64,000 bases of DNA from Luteimonas aestuarii. Its GTDB lineage: Bacteria; Pseudomonadota; Gammaproteobacteria; Xanthomonadales; Xanthomonadaceae. The stretch covers positions 172,757-236,756 of the forward strand of contig NZ_SMTF01000004.1 in the NCBI RefSeq assembly GCF_004357985.1. Reading direction: 5' to 3'. The position numbers and the translations under genes were made by a program. The notes below the pieces were generated by a model that was not told the origin of the DNA, did not search any database, and worked only from the letters and a program-made list of their open reading frames with translations. Numbering within the stretch: the first letter of the stretch is position 1; every line of letters starts with the position of its first letter. This document shows positions 32,870-42,143 of the stretch, in pieces.

Positions 32870-35485
32870 TCAGGCCGCTTTCGACGTTTCCAGGAAGTCC
32901 TGTGCGAAACGCTGCAGCACGCCTCCCGCTTCGTAGATCGAAACATCCTCGTCCGAATCCAGCCGGCAGGTCACCGGCACCTCCACCACTTCGCCATTCC
33001 GGCGATGGACCACCAGCGTCAGTTCGGCGCGCGGGTGGCGCTCGCCGACCACGTCGAAGGTCTCGGTGCCGTCGATGCCCAGCGTCAGCCGCGTGGTGCC
33101 GGGCTTGAACTCCAGCGGCAGCACGCCCATGCCGACCAGGTTGGTGCGGTGGATGCGTTCGAAACCCTCGGCGACGATGGCTTCCACGCCTGCAAGGCGC
33201 ACGCCCTTGGCCGCCCAGTCGCGTGAACTACCCTGCCCGTAATCGGCACCGGCGATGATGATCAACGGCTGCTTGCGCTCCATGTAGGTTTCGATGGCCT
33301 CCCACATGCGCACTACCCTGCCTTCCGGCTCGATGCGCGCCAGCGAGCCCTGCTTCACTGCGCAGTCCACCACCGCCATTTCATTGACCAGCTTCGGGTT
33401 GGCGAAGGTGGCGCGCTGCGCGGTGAGGTGGTCGCCGCGATGGGTGGCGTAGGAATTGAAGTCTTCTTCCGGCAGGCCCATCTTCGCCAGGTATTCGCCC
33501 GCGGCACTGGACGCGAGGATCGCGTTGGAAGGCGACAGGTGGTCGGTGGTGATGTTGTCGCCCAGCACCGCGAGCGGCCGCAGGCCGCGCAGCGTGCGCT
33601 CCCCGGCCAGCGCGCCTTCCCAGTACGGCGGCCGACGGATGTAGGTGCTCTGCGGGCGCCAGTCGTACAGCGGCGCGACCGGTTCGCCGGACTCCACCCG
33701 CAGCTGGAACATCGGGCCGTACACCTGGCGGAACTGCTCGGGCTTCACGCTGGCCTTGACCACCGCGTCGATCTCTTCATCGCCCGGCCAGAGATCCTTC
33801 AGCGTGATCGGGTTGCCCTCGGCATCGAAGCCCAGCGCATCCTTCTCGATGTCGAAGCGCACGGTGCCCGCGATGGCATACGCGATGACCAGCGGCGGCG
33901 ACGCCAGGAAGGCCTGCTTGGCGTAGGGATGGATGCGGCCGTCGAAATTGCGGTTGCCCGACAGCACGGCGGTCGCGTACAGGTCGCGTTCGATGATCTC
34001 CTGCTGGATCTTCGGGTCGAGCGCGCCGCTCATGCCGTTGCAGGTGGTGCAGGCGAAGGCGACGATGCCGAAGCCGAGCTGTTCGAGGTCCGGCAGCAGG
34101 CCCGATTCCTCCAGGTACAACTGCACCGCCTTCGAGCCCGGCGCCAGCGAGGTCTTCACCCACGGCTTGCGCACCAGGCCTTTGGCCACTGCGTTGCGCG
34201 CCAAGAGGCCGGCGGCGATGACGTTGCGCGGATTCGAGGTGTTGGTGCAGGAGGTGATGGCGGCGATGATCACCGCGCCATCGGGCATCAGCCCCTGCGC
34301 CTGCTCGTCCCTGCCCGCCTGCAGCTTGGCGGCATCGGCGATGCCGCGCTCGGCCAGTGCGCTGGTCGGCAGGCGGCGATGCGGGTTCGACGGCCCGGCC
34401 ATGTTGCGCACCACGGTGGACAGGTCGAAATGCAGCGTGCGCTCGTACTGCGCATCGGCCAGGTCGTCCGCCCACAGGCCCGCGGCCTTCGCATAGGTCT
34501 CGACCAGCGCCACCTGCTCGTCGGTGCGGCCGGTCAGGCGCAGGTAGTCCAGCGTGTTGTCGTCGATGAAGAACATCGCCGCGGTGGCGCCGTATTCCGG
34601 CGCCATGTTCGAGATGGTGGCGCGGTCGCCGATGGTCAACGCCGCCGCGCCCTCGCCACGGAATTCGAGGTAGGCACCCACCACCTTCGACTCGCGCAGG
34701 AACTCGGTCAGCGCGAGCACGATGTCGGTGGCGGTGATGCCGGGCGCCGGCTTGCCCGACAACTCCACGCCCACCATTTCCGGCGTGCGCATCCACGAGG
34801 CGCGGCCCAGCATCACGTTCTCCGCCTCCAGCCCACCCACGCCGATGGCGACCACGCCCAGCGCATCGACATGCGGCGTGTGGCTGTCGGTGCCGACGCA
34901 GGTATCGGGAAACGCCACCCCGTCCTGCACGTACACCACGGGCGACATCTTCTCGAGGTTGATCTGGTGCATGATCCCGTTGCCCGGCGGGATCACGTCG
35001 ACGTTCTTGAACGACTGCCTGGTCCAGTCGATGAAGTGGAAGCGATCGGCATTGCGCCGGTCCTCGATCGCGCGGTTCCGGGTGAACGCGTCCGGGTCGT
35101 AGCCCCCGCATTCCACCGCCAGCGAATGGTCGACGATCAGCTGCACCGGCACCACCGGGTTCACCTGCGCCGGGTCGCCTCCCTGTGCGGCGATGGCATC
35201 GCGCAACCCCGCGAGGTCCACCAGCGCCGTCTGGCCCAGGATGTCGTGGCAGACCACGCGCGCAGGGAACCACGGGAAGTCGAGGTCGCGGCGACGCTCG
35301 ACCAGCTGGCCGAGGTAGTCGTCGACTTTCGCCGCGTCGGCGCGACGCACGATGTTCTCGGCGTGCACGCGCGCGGTATACGGCAACGTGGCCCACGCGC
35401 CCGGGCGCAGCGCTTCGACGGCGGCACGCGCGTCGAACCAGTCGAGATCGGTACCGGGGAGCGGCTTGCGGTGCTGGCTGTTCAT
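32870..35485 (-). CDS. acnD: Fe/S-dependent 2-methylcitrate dehydratase
   Basis: Dehydrates 2-methylcitrate to 2-methylaconitate in propionate degradation. The 871-residue aconitase-type protein has the 4Fe-4S cysteines in AITSCTNTSNP (about residue 412) and CTTCNGMSG (about 480-483), VCHDILGQTALVDLAGLRDAI, GTDSHTPHVDALGVV, and the swivel domain with GADYGQGSSRDWAAKG. Length and the presence of prpF mark it as AcnD rather than AcnA. ATG 35485 fits MNSQHRKPLPGTDLDWFD. The 153 bases between it and prpC hold two hairpins. Confidence 0.95.
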   Translation of the reverse strand: MNSQHRKPLPGTDLDWFDARAAVEALRPGAWATLPYTARVHAENIVRRADAAKVDDYLGQLVERRRDLDFPWFPARVVCHDILGQTALVDLAGLRDAIAAQGGDPAQVNPVVPVQLIVDHSLAVECGGYDPDAFTRNRAIEDRRNADRFHFIDWTRQSFKNVDVIPPGNGIMHQINLEKMSPVVYVQDGVAFPDTCVGTDSHTPHVDALGVVAIGVGGLEAENVMLGRASWMRTPEMVGVELSGKPAPGITATDIVLALTEFLRESKVVGAYLEFRGEGAAALTIGDRATISNMAPEYGATAAMFFIDDNTLDYLRLTGRTDEQVALVETYAKAAGLWADDLADAQYERTLHFDLSTVVRNMAGPSNPHRRLPTSALAERGIADAAKLQAGRDEQAQGLMPDGAVIIAAITSCTNTSNPRNVIAAGLLARNAVAKGLVRKPWVKTSLAPGSKAVQLYLEESGLLPDLEQLGFGIVAFACTTCNGMSGALDPKIQQEIIERDLYATAVLSGNRNFDGRIHPYAKQAFLASPPLVIAYAIAGTVRFDIEKDALGFDAEGNPITLKDLWPGDEEIDAVVKASVKPEQFRQVYGPMFQLRVESGEPVAPLYDWRPQSTYIRRPPYWEGALAGERTLRGLRPLAVLGDNITTDHLSPSNAILASSAAGEYLAKMGLPEEDFNSYATHRGDHLTAQRATFANPKLVNEMAVVDCAVKQGSLARIEPEGRVVRMWEAIETYMERKQPLIIIAGADYGQGSSRDWAAKGVRLAGVEAIVAEGFERIHRTNLVGMGVLPLEFKPGTTRLTLGIDGTETFDVVGERHPRAELTLVVHRRNGEVVEVPVTCRLDSDEDVSIYEAGGVLQRFAQDFLETSKAA

Positions 35486-35513
35486 GGCTGGCGACTCGGA
35501 AATAGGGAGTAAG

Positions 35514-35628
35514 CCCCTTCCCCCGCACGCGGGGGGAAGGTTGGGATGGCGACGCGCGCGCAGCGCGCGTTGTGTAGCGACGCGATGGCTGGCCCCCACC
35601 CCGGCCCTCCCCGCTCGCGGGGGAGGGA
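35514..35628. repeat. Two GC-rich hairpins between prpC and acnD
   Basis: Positions 35516-35540 form CCTTCCCCCGC / GCGGGGGGAAGG and positions 35604-35627 form CCCTCCCCGC / GCGGGGGAGGG. They look like copies of one dispersed palindrome in inverted order. In the prp mRNA they stand between prpC and acnD, where they could reduce downstream expression or protect the upstream message. Confidence 0.6.
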
Positions 35629-35638
35629 GTGAAGCAGG

Positions 35639-36796
35639 TCAGTCGCGCTGGTCGATCGGAACGAACGCCAGGTTTTCAGGCCCGGTGTAGTTCGCGCTGG
35701 GACGGATGATCTTGCCGTCGATGCGCTGCTCGATGACGTGCGCACTCCAGCCGCTGGTCCGCGCAATCACGAACAGCGGCGTGAACATCGCCGTCGGCAC
35801 GCCCATCATGTGGTAGCTGACGGCGCTGAACCAGTCGAGGTTGGGGAACATCTTCTTGATGTCCCACATCACCGACTCCAGGCGTTCGGCGATGGCGTAC
35901 ATCTTCATGTTCGACTGCTCGGTCGACAGGTCCTTCGACACCTGCTTGATCACCTCGTTGCGCGGATCGCCGGTGGTGTACACGGGATGGCCGAAGCCGA
36001 TCACCACTTCCTTCCGCTCCACCCGCGCCTTGATGTCGGCTTCGGCCTCGTCCGGCGTGTCGTAGCGTTTCTGCACCTCGAACGCGACTTCGTTGGCGCC
36101 GCCGTGCTTGGGGCCGCGCAGCGCGCCGATGGCGCCGGTGATGCAGGAATGCATGTCGCTGCCGGTACCGGCGATCACGCGCGCGGTGAACGTGGACGCA
36201 TTGAATTCATGCTCGGCATACAGGATCAGCGAGGTATGCATGGCGCGCACCCAGCTCTCGCGCGGCGGTTCGCCATGCAGCAGGTGCAGGAAGTGGCCGC
36301 CGATGGAGTCGTCGTCGGTCTCCACGTCGATGGCGCGGCCGTTGTGACTCCAGTGGTACCAGTACAGCAGCATCGAGCCCAGCGACGCCATCAGCTTGTC
36401 GGCGATGTCGCGCGCGCCGGGATGGTTGTGGTCGTCCTTTTCCGGCGACACGCAGCCCAGGACCGACACGCCAGTACGCATCACGTCCATCGGGTGCGCC
36501 GACGGCGGCAGTTCCTCCAGCGCGGCCTTGACCGCCGCCGGGATGCCGCGCAGCGACTTCAGCTTCGCCTTGTACGCGGCCAGTTCGGCGCGGTTGGGCA
36601 GCTTGCCGTGCACCAGCAGGTGAGCGATCTCCTCGAACTCGCTGGTGGTGGCGAAGTCGAGGATGTCGTAGCCGCGGTAGTGCAGGTCGTTGCCGGTGCG
36701 GCCGACGGTGCACAGCGCGGTGTTGCCGGCGGCGGTGCCGGACAGGGCAACCGACTTCTTCGGCTTGAAGGGCGTGGCGGGCGTGGTTTCGGTCAT
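35639..36796 (-). CDS. prpC: 2-methylcitrate synthase
   Basis: Condenses propionyl-CoA with oxaloacetate to 2-methylcitrate. The 385-residue citrate-synthase-fold protein has the catalytic residues in [26 protein letters not shown] (first His), [14 protein letters not shown] (second His) and the late Asp in [29 protein letters not shown] at the start and [13 protein letters not shown] are typical of PrpC. It lies between prpB (216 bases upstream) and acnD. Contrast with the HTH-fused homologue at 38017, which has its own copy of the fold. Confidence 0.95.
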   Translation of the reverse strand: MTETTPATPFKPKKSVALSGTAAGNTALCTVGRTGNDLHYRGYDILDFATTSEFEEIAHLLVHGKLPNRAELAAYKAKLKSLRGIPAAVKAALEELPPSAHPMDVMRTGVSVLGCVSPEKDDHNHPGARDIADKLMASLGSMLLYWYHWSHNGRAIDVETDDDSIGGHFLHLLHGEPPRESWVRAMHTSLILYAEHEFNASTFTARVIAGTGSDMHSCITGAIGALRGPKHGGANEVAFEVQKRYDTPDEAEADIKARVERKEVVIGFGHPVYTTGDPRNEVIKQVSKDLSTEQSNMKMYAIAERLESVMWDIKKMFPNLDWFSAVSYHMMGVPTAMFTPLFVIARTSGWSAHVIEQRIDGKIIRPSANYTGPENLAFVPIDQRD

Positions 36797-37012
36797 GGGT
36801 GGTTCTCCTGGAAAACGTCGGGCGGGCCGCCTCGGGCCCGCATCAGGCAATCGCGTGGAACGATGGCCGCGCTGGCGGCCGGGCTGCGTTGATTGGCATG
36901 AAGCGGTCGCAAGGCCGCGCCAGCACGCGCCGGAGGGCACCGGACGGGGCAACCGCCCTGTCCGGCCCGCCGGCCGACCAGTCCGGGTCGCTGCACGGGC
37001 GGCAAGGCTCCC

Positions 37013-37894
37013 TCATTCCTTCACGAACAACGCGTCGAGCTTCTGTTCGAAGGCGTGGTAGCCGATGCGCTCGTACAGTTCCTCGCGCGTCTGCATGGTG
37101 TCGACCACATTCTGCTGGTGGCCATCGCGGCGGATCGCTTCGTACACGTTCTCCGCCGCCTTGTTCATCGCGCGGAACGCCGACAGCGGATACAGCTGGA
37201 TCGCCACGCCCACCGAGGCAAGTTCATCGCGGGTGAACAGCGGCGTCTTGCCGAACTCGGTGATGTTGGCCAGCACCGGCACCTTCACCGCGTCGACGAA
37301 ACGCCGGTAGGTGGGCAGGTCGTAGGCGGCCTCGGCGAAGATGCCGTCGGCACCGGCCTCGACGCAGGCGATCGCGCGCTCGATCGCGGCGTCCACGCCT
37401 TCGACCTGGATCGCATCGGTGCGCGCAATCAGGAAAAAATCGGCGTCGGTCTTCGCATCGGCGGCAGCCTTGACACGATCGACCATCTCGCCCTGGGTCA
37501 CGATCTCCTTGCCCGGGCGATGGCCGCAGCGCTTGGCGCCCACCTGGTCTTCGATGTGGCAGGCCGCGGCACCGGCCTTGATCAGCGACTTCACCGTGCG
37601 CTCGATGTTGAATGCGCTCGGTCCGAAGCCGGTGTCGATGTCGACCAGCAGCGGCAGGTCGCAGACGTCGGTGATGCGACGCACGTCGACCAGCACGTCT
37701 TCCAGCGTGTTGATGCCGAGGTCCGGCAGGCCCAGCGAGCCCGCGGCGACACCGCCGCCGGACAGGTAGATCGCCCGGTAGCCGGCACGCCGGGCGAGCA
37801 ACGCATGGTTGGCATTGATGGCGCCCACCACCTGCAGCGGCGATTCGGCGGCGAGGGCGGCGCGGAAGGCAGCGCCAGCGGAAGAACGGCTCAT
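37013..37894 (-). CDS. prpB: Methylisocitrate lyase
   Basis: Cleaves 2-methylisocitrate to pyruvate and succinate, the last step of the cycle. The 293-residue protein carries the isocitrate-lyase-family active loop KRCGH at residues 121-125, the metal Asp residues in [10 protein letters not shown] (about 83-92), and HIEDQVG before it. ATG 37894 is the first gene of the minus-strand prp set. The start codon faces the divergent HTH-citrate synthase gene with 122 bases between. Confidence 0.97.
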   Translation of the reverse strand: MSRSSAGAAFRAALAAESPLQVVGAINANHALLARRAGYRAIYLSGGGVAAGSLGLPDLGINTLEDVLVDVRRITDVCDLPLLVDIDTGFGPSAFNIERTVKSLIKAGAAACHIEDQVGAKRCGHRPGKEIVTQGEMVDRVKAAADAKTDADFFLIARTDAIQVEGVDAAIERAIACVEAGADGIFAEAAYDLPTYRRFVDAVKVPVLANITEFGKTPLFTRDELASVGVAIQLYPLSAFRAMNKAAENVYEAIRRDGHQQNVVDTMQTREELYERIGYHAFEQKLDALFVKE

Positions 37895-37980
37895 GTCGCT
37901 TGGCTCCTGCCCGTGCGGGTCGGCAGGGCATCCTGCCGCTTCCGCCGGGGTCGGAGGTTAATGTCGCACCGGCGGACCTG

Positions 37981-38010
37981 TTGATCAATCTTGATGGATT
38001 GAATCAATAT
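37981..38010. promoter_or_regulatory. AT-rich operator/promoter region between prpB and the HTH-citrate synthase gene
   Basis: TTGATCAA (37981-37988) is a perfect palindrome; TTGAT recurs at 37991, and ATTGAATCAAT (37999-38009) is an inverted repeat. These TTGAT/ATCAA units are spaced about one helical turn apart, as at a regulator site. TTGATC, 18 bases, CAATAT could be a promoter whose start point would coincide with ATG 38017, giving a leaderless message; I see no ribosome site there. The same region lies 90-115 bases before prpB. Confidence 0.4.
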
Positions 38011-38016
38011 GTCGCC

Positions 38017-39270
38017 ATGCAAGACGAGTTCATCCCCGCCAACGATGCCTGCGAGCGGCTCGGCGTCAGCCCGGCCACCCTTTACGCCTACGTGAGCCGT
38101 GGGCTGGTGCAGTCACGCCCGGGCGCCGACCACCGCAGCCGCGTGTATCGCCGCACCGACATCGACAAGCTGGTGCAGCGCAAGCGTGCCGGCCGCGGGG
38201 CCGCGCGCGGCGCAGCGCAAAGCCTGGATCGCGGGCTGCCGGTGATGGAAACGCGGATCTCGCTGATCCGCCCCGATGGCCCGTGGTACCGCGGCCGCTC
38301 GGCAACGGCGCTGGTGCGCGAAGGCGCGACGCTGGAGGACACTGCGAGGCTGCTGTGGGACTGCGGCGGCGACGACCCATTCGCGAGCGCCGTGTCCGAT
38401 GAGTGGCCCGGGACTGTCCGTGCCGTGGCCGGCAACACGCAGTTGCCACCGCTCGAACGCGCGATGGCGTCGATCCCGCTGCTGGCGTTGGACGTGCGCC
38501 ATTCCTTCAACGCCTCGCCCGCGGTACGGCGCGACGTGGCGGCAACCTTGTTGCGCCAGAACGCAGCGCTGCTGGTCGGCGCCACGCCAAGCGACGCCCC
38601 CGTGCACCAGGTACTGGCGCGGCGCTGGCGCCCCGGCGATGCCGGCTTCGCCGACCTGGTCCGCGCCGCGTTGGTCGTCTGCGCCGACCACGAACTGAAC
38701 GTCTCCGCCTTCGCCGCGCGCGTGGTCGCGTCCACTGGCGCACACCTGCACGCCACCGCATGCACGGGCCTGGCGGCATTGTCCGGCCCGCGCCATGGCG
38801 GCGCGACGGCGCGTGCGCACGCGCTGATCGTCGATGCCCTCGACGCCCCCTCGCCCGCGCAGCACATCGCCGAACGCTGGCGTCGCGGCGACGACCTGCC
38901 GGGCTTCGGCCACGCGCTGTATCCCGATGGCGACCCGCGCGCCACCGAATTGCTGGCGATGCTGCGCGCGACGCAGAATGCCGCCGCGATGCGCGGCCTC
39001 GAGGAGATGATCGAAGGCGCTTTCGATGCCAGCGGGCAACGGCCGAACATCGATTTGATGCTTGCGGCGCTGTGCTTCGTGCACGGCCTGCCCGGCTCGC
39101 ACGCGCTGGTGATGTTCGCCGCCGGACGTCTGGCCGGCTGGCTGGCGCACGCACTGGAGCAGCAGGAACTCGGACGCCTGATCCGCCCACGCGCGCGCTA
39201 CATCGGCACGCCCCCGGAGACGCCATCGGATCCGGAGGCAGGCGATGCAGCCACATCCGCGATCGGTTGA
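38017..39270 (+). CDS. Helix-turn-helix domain fused to citrate synthase fold
   Basis: A 417-residue fusion. Residues 8-55 (FIPANDACERLGVSPATLYAYVSRGLVQSRPGADHRSRVYRRTDIDKLV) are a MerR/excisionase-type winged helix; the rest (about 75-400) is a citrate synthase fold. The active residues appear intact: first His in CADHELNVSAFAARVVASTGAHLHA, second His in GFGHALYPDGDPRA, Asp in PNIDLMLAAL. It is divergent from prpB, prpC, acnD and prpF, and no PrpR-type regulator is present. I infer a transcription factor that senses a substrate of the citrate synthase type (propionyl-CoA, 2-methylcitrate or oxaloacetate), perhaps with enzyme activity too. The regulatory role is inference. Confidence 0.8.
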   Translation: MQDEFIPANDACERLGVSPATLYAYVSRGLVQSRPGADHRSRVYRRTDIDKLVQRKRAGRGAARGAAQSLDRGLPVMETRISLIRPDGPWYRGRSATALVREGATLEDTARLLWDCGGDDPFASAVSDEWPGTVRAVAGNTQLPPLERAMASIPLLALDVRHSFNASPAVRRDVAATLLRQNAALLVGATPSDAPVHQVLARRWRPGDAGFADLVRAALVVCADHELNVSAFAARVVASTGAHLHATACTGLAALSGPRHGGATARAHALIVDALDAPSPAQHIAERWRRGDDLPGFGHALYPDGDPRATELLAMLRATQNAAAMRGLEEMIEGAFDASGQRPNIDLMLAALCFVHGLPGSHALVMFAAGRLAGWLAHALEQQELGRLIRPRARYIGTPPETPSDPEAGDAATSAIG

Positions 39271-39310
39271 CTTCATGCCGACCCCTGCCGACCCTGCACG
39301 ACAACCACGG

Positions 39311-40666
39311 ATGACAACCGCCACAATGCACGCCACCCTCCTGCTTGCCGCCTTCCTCGCGCTGTCCCTGTCCATGCCCGCCACGGCCAACGACGCCCAC
39401 GCCACGACATCGACACCCACTCCGGTGCCCGCCGCGCCCGCGTGGCTGGCCGAGGTTGAAGCGCTGTACGATGCGGACCTCCGGGTCGCAGGCCTCGAAG
39501 ACCGCACGTTCGCACCGGAACACTGGTGGCAAATCGCCACACCCCTGCTGTCGTCGCGCAACGGCTTCGCCATGCGCGAGATCGGCCGCAGTGCCGAGGA
39601 GCGCCCGCTGCGCCACGTGTCCTGGGGCCGCGGCAAGACCCGCGTGCTGCTGTGGTCGCAGATGCACGGTGATGAAAGCACCGCGACGATGGCGCTGGCC
39701 GACCTGTTCCGCTTCCTCGGCGAACACCCGCGCCACCCCATCGTGCAGCGCCTGCGCGAACGTACCACCCTGCACTTCTTCCCGATCGTGAATCCGGATG
39801 GTGCCGCGCGCTTCCAGCGCCGCAACGCGCAGGGCGTGGACGTCAACCGCGATGCGCGGGACCTCGCCACGCCCGAAGGTCAGGCACTCAAGGCCCTGCA
39901 TGACGCGTTGGCACCGGATTTCGGCTTCAACCTGCACGACCAGCGGCCCGGGTATCGCGCAGGCGACTCCGAACGCGGCGTCGCCGTGGCGCTGCTGGCA
40001 CCGGCCTACAACGAAGCGAACGACGTGAACGAGGTACGTGGCCGCGCGATGGAAGTCGCCGGCATGATCCGTGCGGCGCTGGAACCGTCGCTGTCTGGCC
40101 ACCTGGCGCGCTGGGACGAAACCTTCAACCCGCGCGGGTTCGGCGACATGACCACGCACTGGGGCAGCAGCACGGTGCTGCTGGAAGCCGGCGGCATCGA
40201 GGGCGATCCGCAGAAGCAGTTGCTACGCAAGCACACCTTCATCGCCATGCTCGCGGGCCTGGACAGCATCGCCAGCGGCAGCCACGCCGGCGTACCGCAC
40301 GGCGTGTACCGCGAACTGCCGGAAAACGGCGCGGTCTGGCCGGATCTTGCGATCCGTGGCGGCACCGTGGTGTCGGATCGACTGCCCCCGGTGCGCGCGG
40401 ACGTGATGGTCGGCTTCCGCCATCCACTGGCGGAACAGGGCGGCACGATCAGCGATGTCGGCGACCTGGCCGACAGTCCATCCCGCCACAGCATCGACGC
40501 CAGCGGCCTCTACCTCGTGCCCATCGCCGATGCCGAGGGCCGCATCGCGCACAAGCGCATCGTCACCGGCGCGCCGGCGCACTTCCACCTCAGCCGCGAT
40601 CCGGAAGGCCGCGACATCGTGTGGACGCTCAAGCGAGACGTCGATCCCGCGCACCCGCGCCCCTGA
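39311..40666 (+). CDS. Secreted M14 family zinc carboxypeptidase
   Basis: A 451-residue exported peptidase. From ATG 39311, residues 1-28 form a signal peptide (TTATMHATLLLAAFLALSLSMPATAN); earlier in-frame ATGs at 39245 and 39275 would only add polar residues. Zinc ligands are QMHGDEST (HxxE) and the later His in GFNLHDQRPGYR; VNPDGAARFQRRNAQGVDVNRD holds the substrate-binding Asn-Arg, and VLLEAGGIEGD the likely catalytic Glu. A C-terminal all-beta part follows. It should trim peptides or peptidoglycan stems outside the cytoplasm. The gene lies 40 bases after the fusion gene. Confidence 0.9.
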   Translation: MTTATMHATLLLAAFLALSLSMPATANDAHATTSTPTPVPAAPAWLAEVEALYDADLRVAGLEDRTFAPEHWWQIATPLLSSRNGFAMREIGRSAEERPLRHVSWGRGKTRVLLWSQMHGDESTATMALADLFRFLGEHPRHPIVQRLRERTTLHFFPIVNPDGAARFQRRNAQGVDVNRDARDLATPEGQALKALHDALAPDFGFNLHDQRPGYRAGDSERGVAVALLAPAYNEANDVNEVRGRAMEVAGMIRAALEPSLSGHLARWDETFNPRGFGDMTTHWGSSTVLLEAGGIEGDPQKQLLRKHTFIAMLAGLDSIASGSHAGVPHGVYRELPENGAVWPDLAIRGGTVVSDRLPPVRADVMVGFRHPLAEQGGTISDVGDLADSPSRHSIDASGLYLVPIADAEGRIAHKRIVTGAPAHFHLSRDPEGRDIVWTLKRDVDPAHPRP

Positions 40667-40697
40667 GCGGCGCCCGCCACACTTCGTTACAGATACA

Positions 40698-40724
40698 GAA
40701 AAGGCCGGGAATCCCGGCCTTTTC
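40698..40724. terminator. Bidirectional terminator between the M14 gene and mdh
   Basis: Perfect 12-bp stem GAAAAGGCCGGG / CCCGGCCTTTTC, loop AAT. It lies between convergent genes ending at 40666 (plus) and 40748 (minus) with A and T runs in the stem on both sides. Confidence 0.9.
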
Positions 40725-40747
40725 GTTCATCATGCGCGTCGCGTCGA

Positions 40748-41734
40748 TCAACCGAGCAGGTGCGACACGCCGCTGCGCTCTTCCTCCAGCTCGGCGAGCG
40801 TCTTGTCGATGGCCTTCTGGCTGAAATCGTCGACCGGCAAGTCCTTGACCATCGTGTATTCGCCGTCCTTCGTGATCACCGGGAAGCCGAAGATCACGCC
40901 TTCGGGAATGCCGTAGGAACCATCCGACGGAATGCCCATCGTCACCCACTTGCCGTCGCTGCCCAGCACCCAGTCGCGCACGTGGTCGATGGCGGCATTG
41001 GCGGCCGACGCGGCCGACGACAGCCCGCGCGCCTCGATGATCGCCGCGCCGCGCTTGCCGACCTTCGGGATGAAGTCGTTCGCGTTCCAGTCGTCGTCGC
41101 CGATGCGGTCCTTGAGCGATGCGCCACCCACGGTGGCGAAGCGGTAGTCGGGGTACATCGTCGGGCTGTGGTTGCCCCACACGATCAGCTTCTCGATGTC
41201 GCCCACGGCCACGCCGGCCTTGTTGGCCAGCTGGCTCAGCGCGCGGTTGTGGTCGAGGCGCAGCATGGCGGTGAAGTTCTTCGCCGGCAGGTCCGGCGCC
41301 GACTTCATCGCGATGTAGGCATTGGTGTTGGCCGGGTTGCCGACCACCAGCACCTTCACGTCGCGGCTGGCCACCTTGTTCAGCGCCGCGCCCTGGGCGG
41401 TGAAGATCTTGGCGTTCTCCAGCAGCAGGTCCTTGCGCTCCATGCCCGGGCCGCGCGGACGCGCGCCGACCAGCAGGGCCACGTCGGCGTCCTTGAACGC
41501 GACTTCCGGATCGTCGGTGCCGACCATGCCGGCCAGCAGCGGGAACGCGCAATCCTCCAGCTCCATCATCACGCCCTTCAGCGCGGCCTGGGCCTTGTCC
41601 AGCGGCAGTTCCAGCAGTTGCAGGATCACCGGCTGGTCCTTGCCCAGCATTTCGCCCGAGGCGATGCGGAACAACAGGGCGTAGCCGATCTGGCCTGCGG
41701 CGCCGGTCACGGCAACTCGTACGGGAGCTTTCAT
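40748..41734 (-). CDS. mdh: Malate dehydrogenase
   Basis: Interconverts malate and oxaloacetate with NAD in the TCA cycle. The 328-residue protein belongs to the cytosolic-type MDH branch common in Xanthomonadaceae: [27 protein letters not shown] (Rossmann loop), [17 protein letters not shown] (substrate Arg), [29 protein letters not shown] (Asp-His relay) and [14 protein letters not shown] 41734 follows GAGGAAAG. It produces the oxaloacetate that PrpC needs. Confidence 0.97.
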   Translation of the reverse strand: MKAPVRVAVTGAAGQIGYALLFRIASGEMLGKDQPVILQLLELPLDKAQAALKGVMMELEDCAFPLLAGMVGTDDPEVAFKDADVALLVGARPRGPGMERKDLLLENAKIFTAQGAALNKVASRDVKVLVVGNPANTNAYIAMKSAPDLPAKNFTAMLRLDHNRALSQLANKAGVAVGDIEKLIVWGNHSPTMYPDYRFATVGGASLKDRIGDDDWNANDFIPKVGKRGAAIIEARGLSSAASAANAAIDHVRDWVLGSDGKWVTMGIPSDGSYGIPEGVIFGFPVITKDGEYTMVKDLPVDDFSQKAIDKTLAELEEERSGVSHLLG

Positions 41735-41777
41735 CGATCTTTCCTCATGCAACGTGGGAGTGCCGGGCCATCGCGCT

Positions 41778-42134
41778 TCAGTACACGCGATAGCCCAGCG
41801 GGGTCAGTTTTTCCGAAAGCGCCGCGGTGTCGTAGCCACGCACCACGTCCTGGCCGATGACGGTGGTAGGAACGCCGCGCGCGCCGATCGCCTGCATCGC
41901 GCGGTCGCCTTCCGGCGTGTCAACGTCCAGGATGCGATAGCGCACGTTGGCCAGTTCGAAATCCTTCTGCTGCTTGCGGCAATAGCCGCACCATTCCGCG
42001 GCCAGCATCACGATGCGATCGTCGCCGGTGGCATGGCGTGGATCATCCGGATGCAGTTCCGGCGCGGCCTGTCCGCGCAGGTGCAGGAACCCGCCAACCA
42101 GCGCGAGCAGCACCAGCAACACCAGCGCACGCAT
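41778..42134 (-). CDS. Membrane-anchored glutaredoxin-like protein
   Basis: A 118-residue protein. Residues 1-18 ([18 protein letters not shown]) are a membrane anchor or signal. The rest is a glutaredoxin/thioredoxin fold with [12 protein letters not shown] (CGYC redox motif, about residues 49-52) and the cis-Pro segment GVPTTVIG followed by VRGYD. It therefore acts as a thiol oxidoreductase on the periplasmic side of the membrane. It starts 10 bases after the aminotransferase stop codon and is likely cotranscribed. Confidence 0.85.
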   Translation of the reverse strand: MRALVLLVLLALVGGFLHLRGQAAPELHPDDPRHATGDDRIVMLAAEWCGYCRKQQKDFELANVRYRILDVDTPEGDRAMQAIGARGVPTTVIGQDVVRGYDTAALSEKLTPLGYRVY

Positions 42135-42143
42135 CGCCGGGGC

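Noticed and set aside
38017..39270. A plain second citrate synthase (gltA or prpC copy)
   Set aside because: The N-terminal 55 residues are a clear DNA-binding domain and the gene is divergent from prp, so a simple enzyme label would be misleading.
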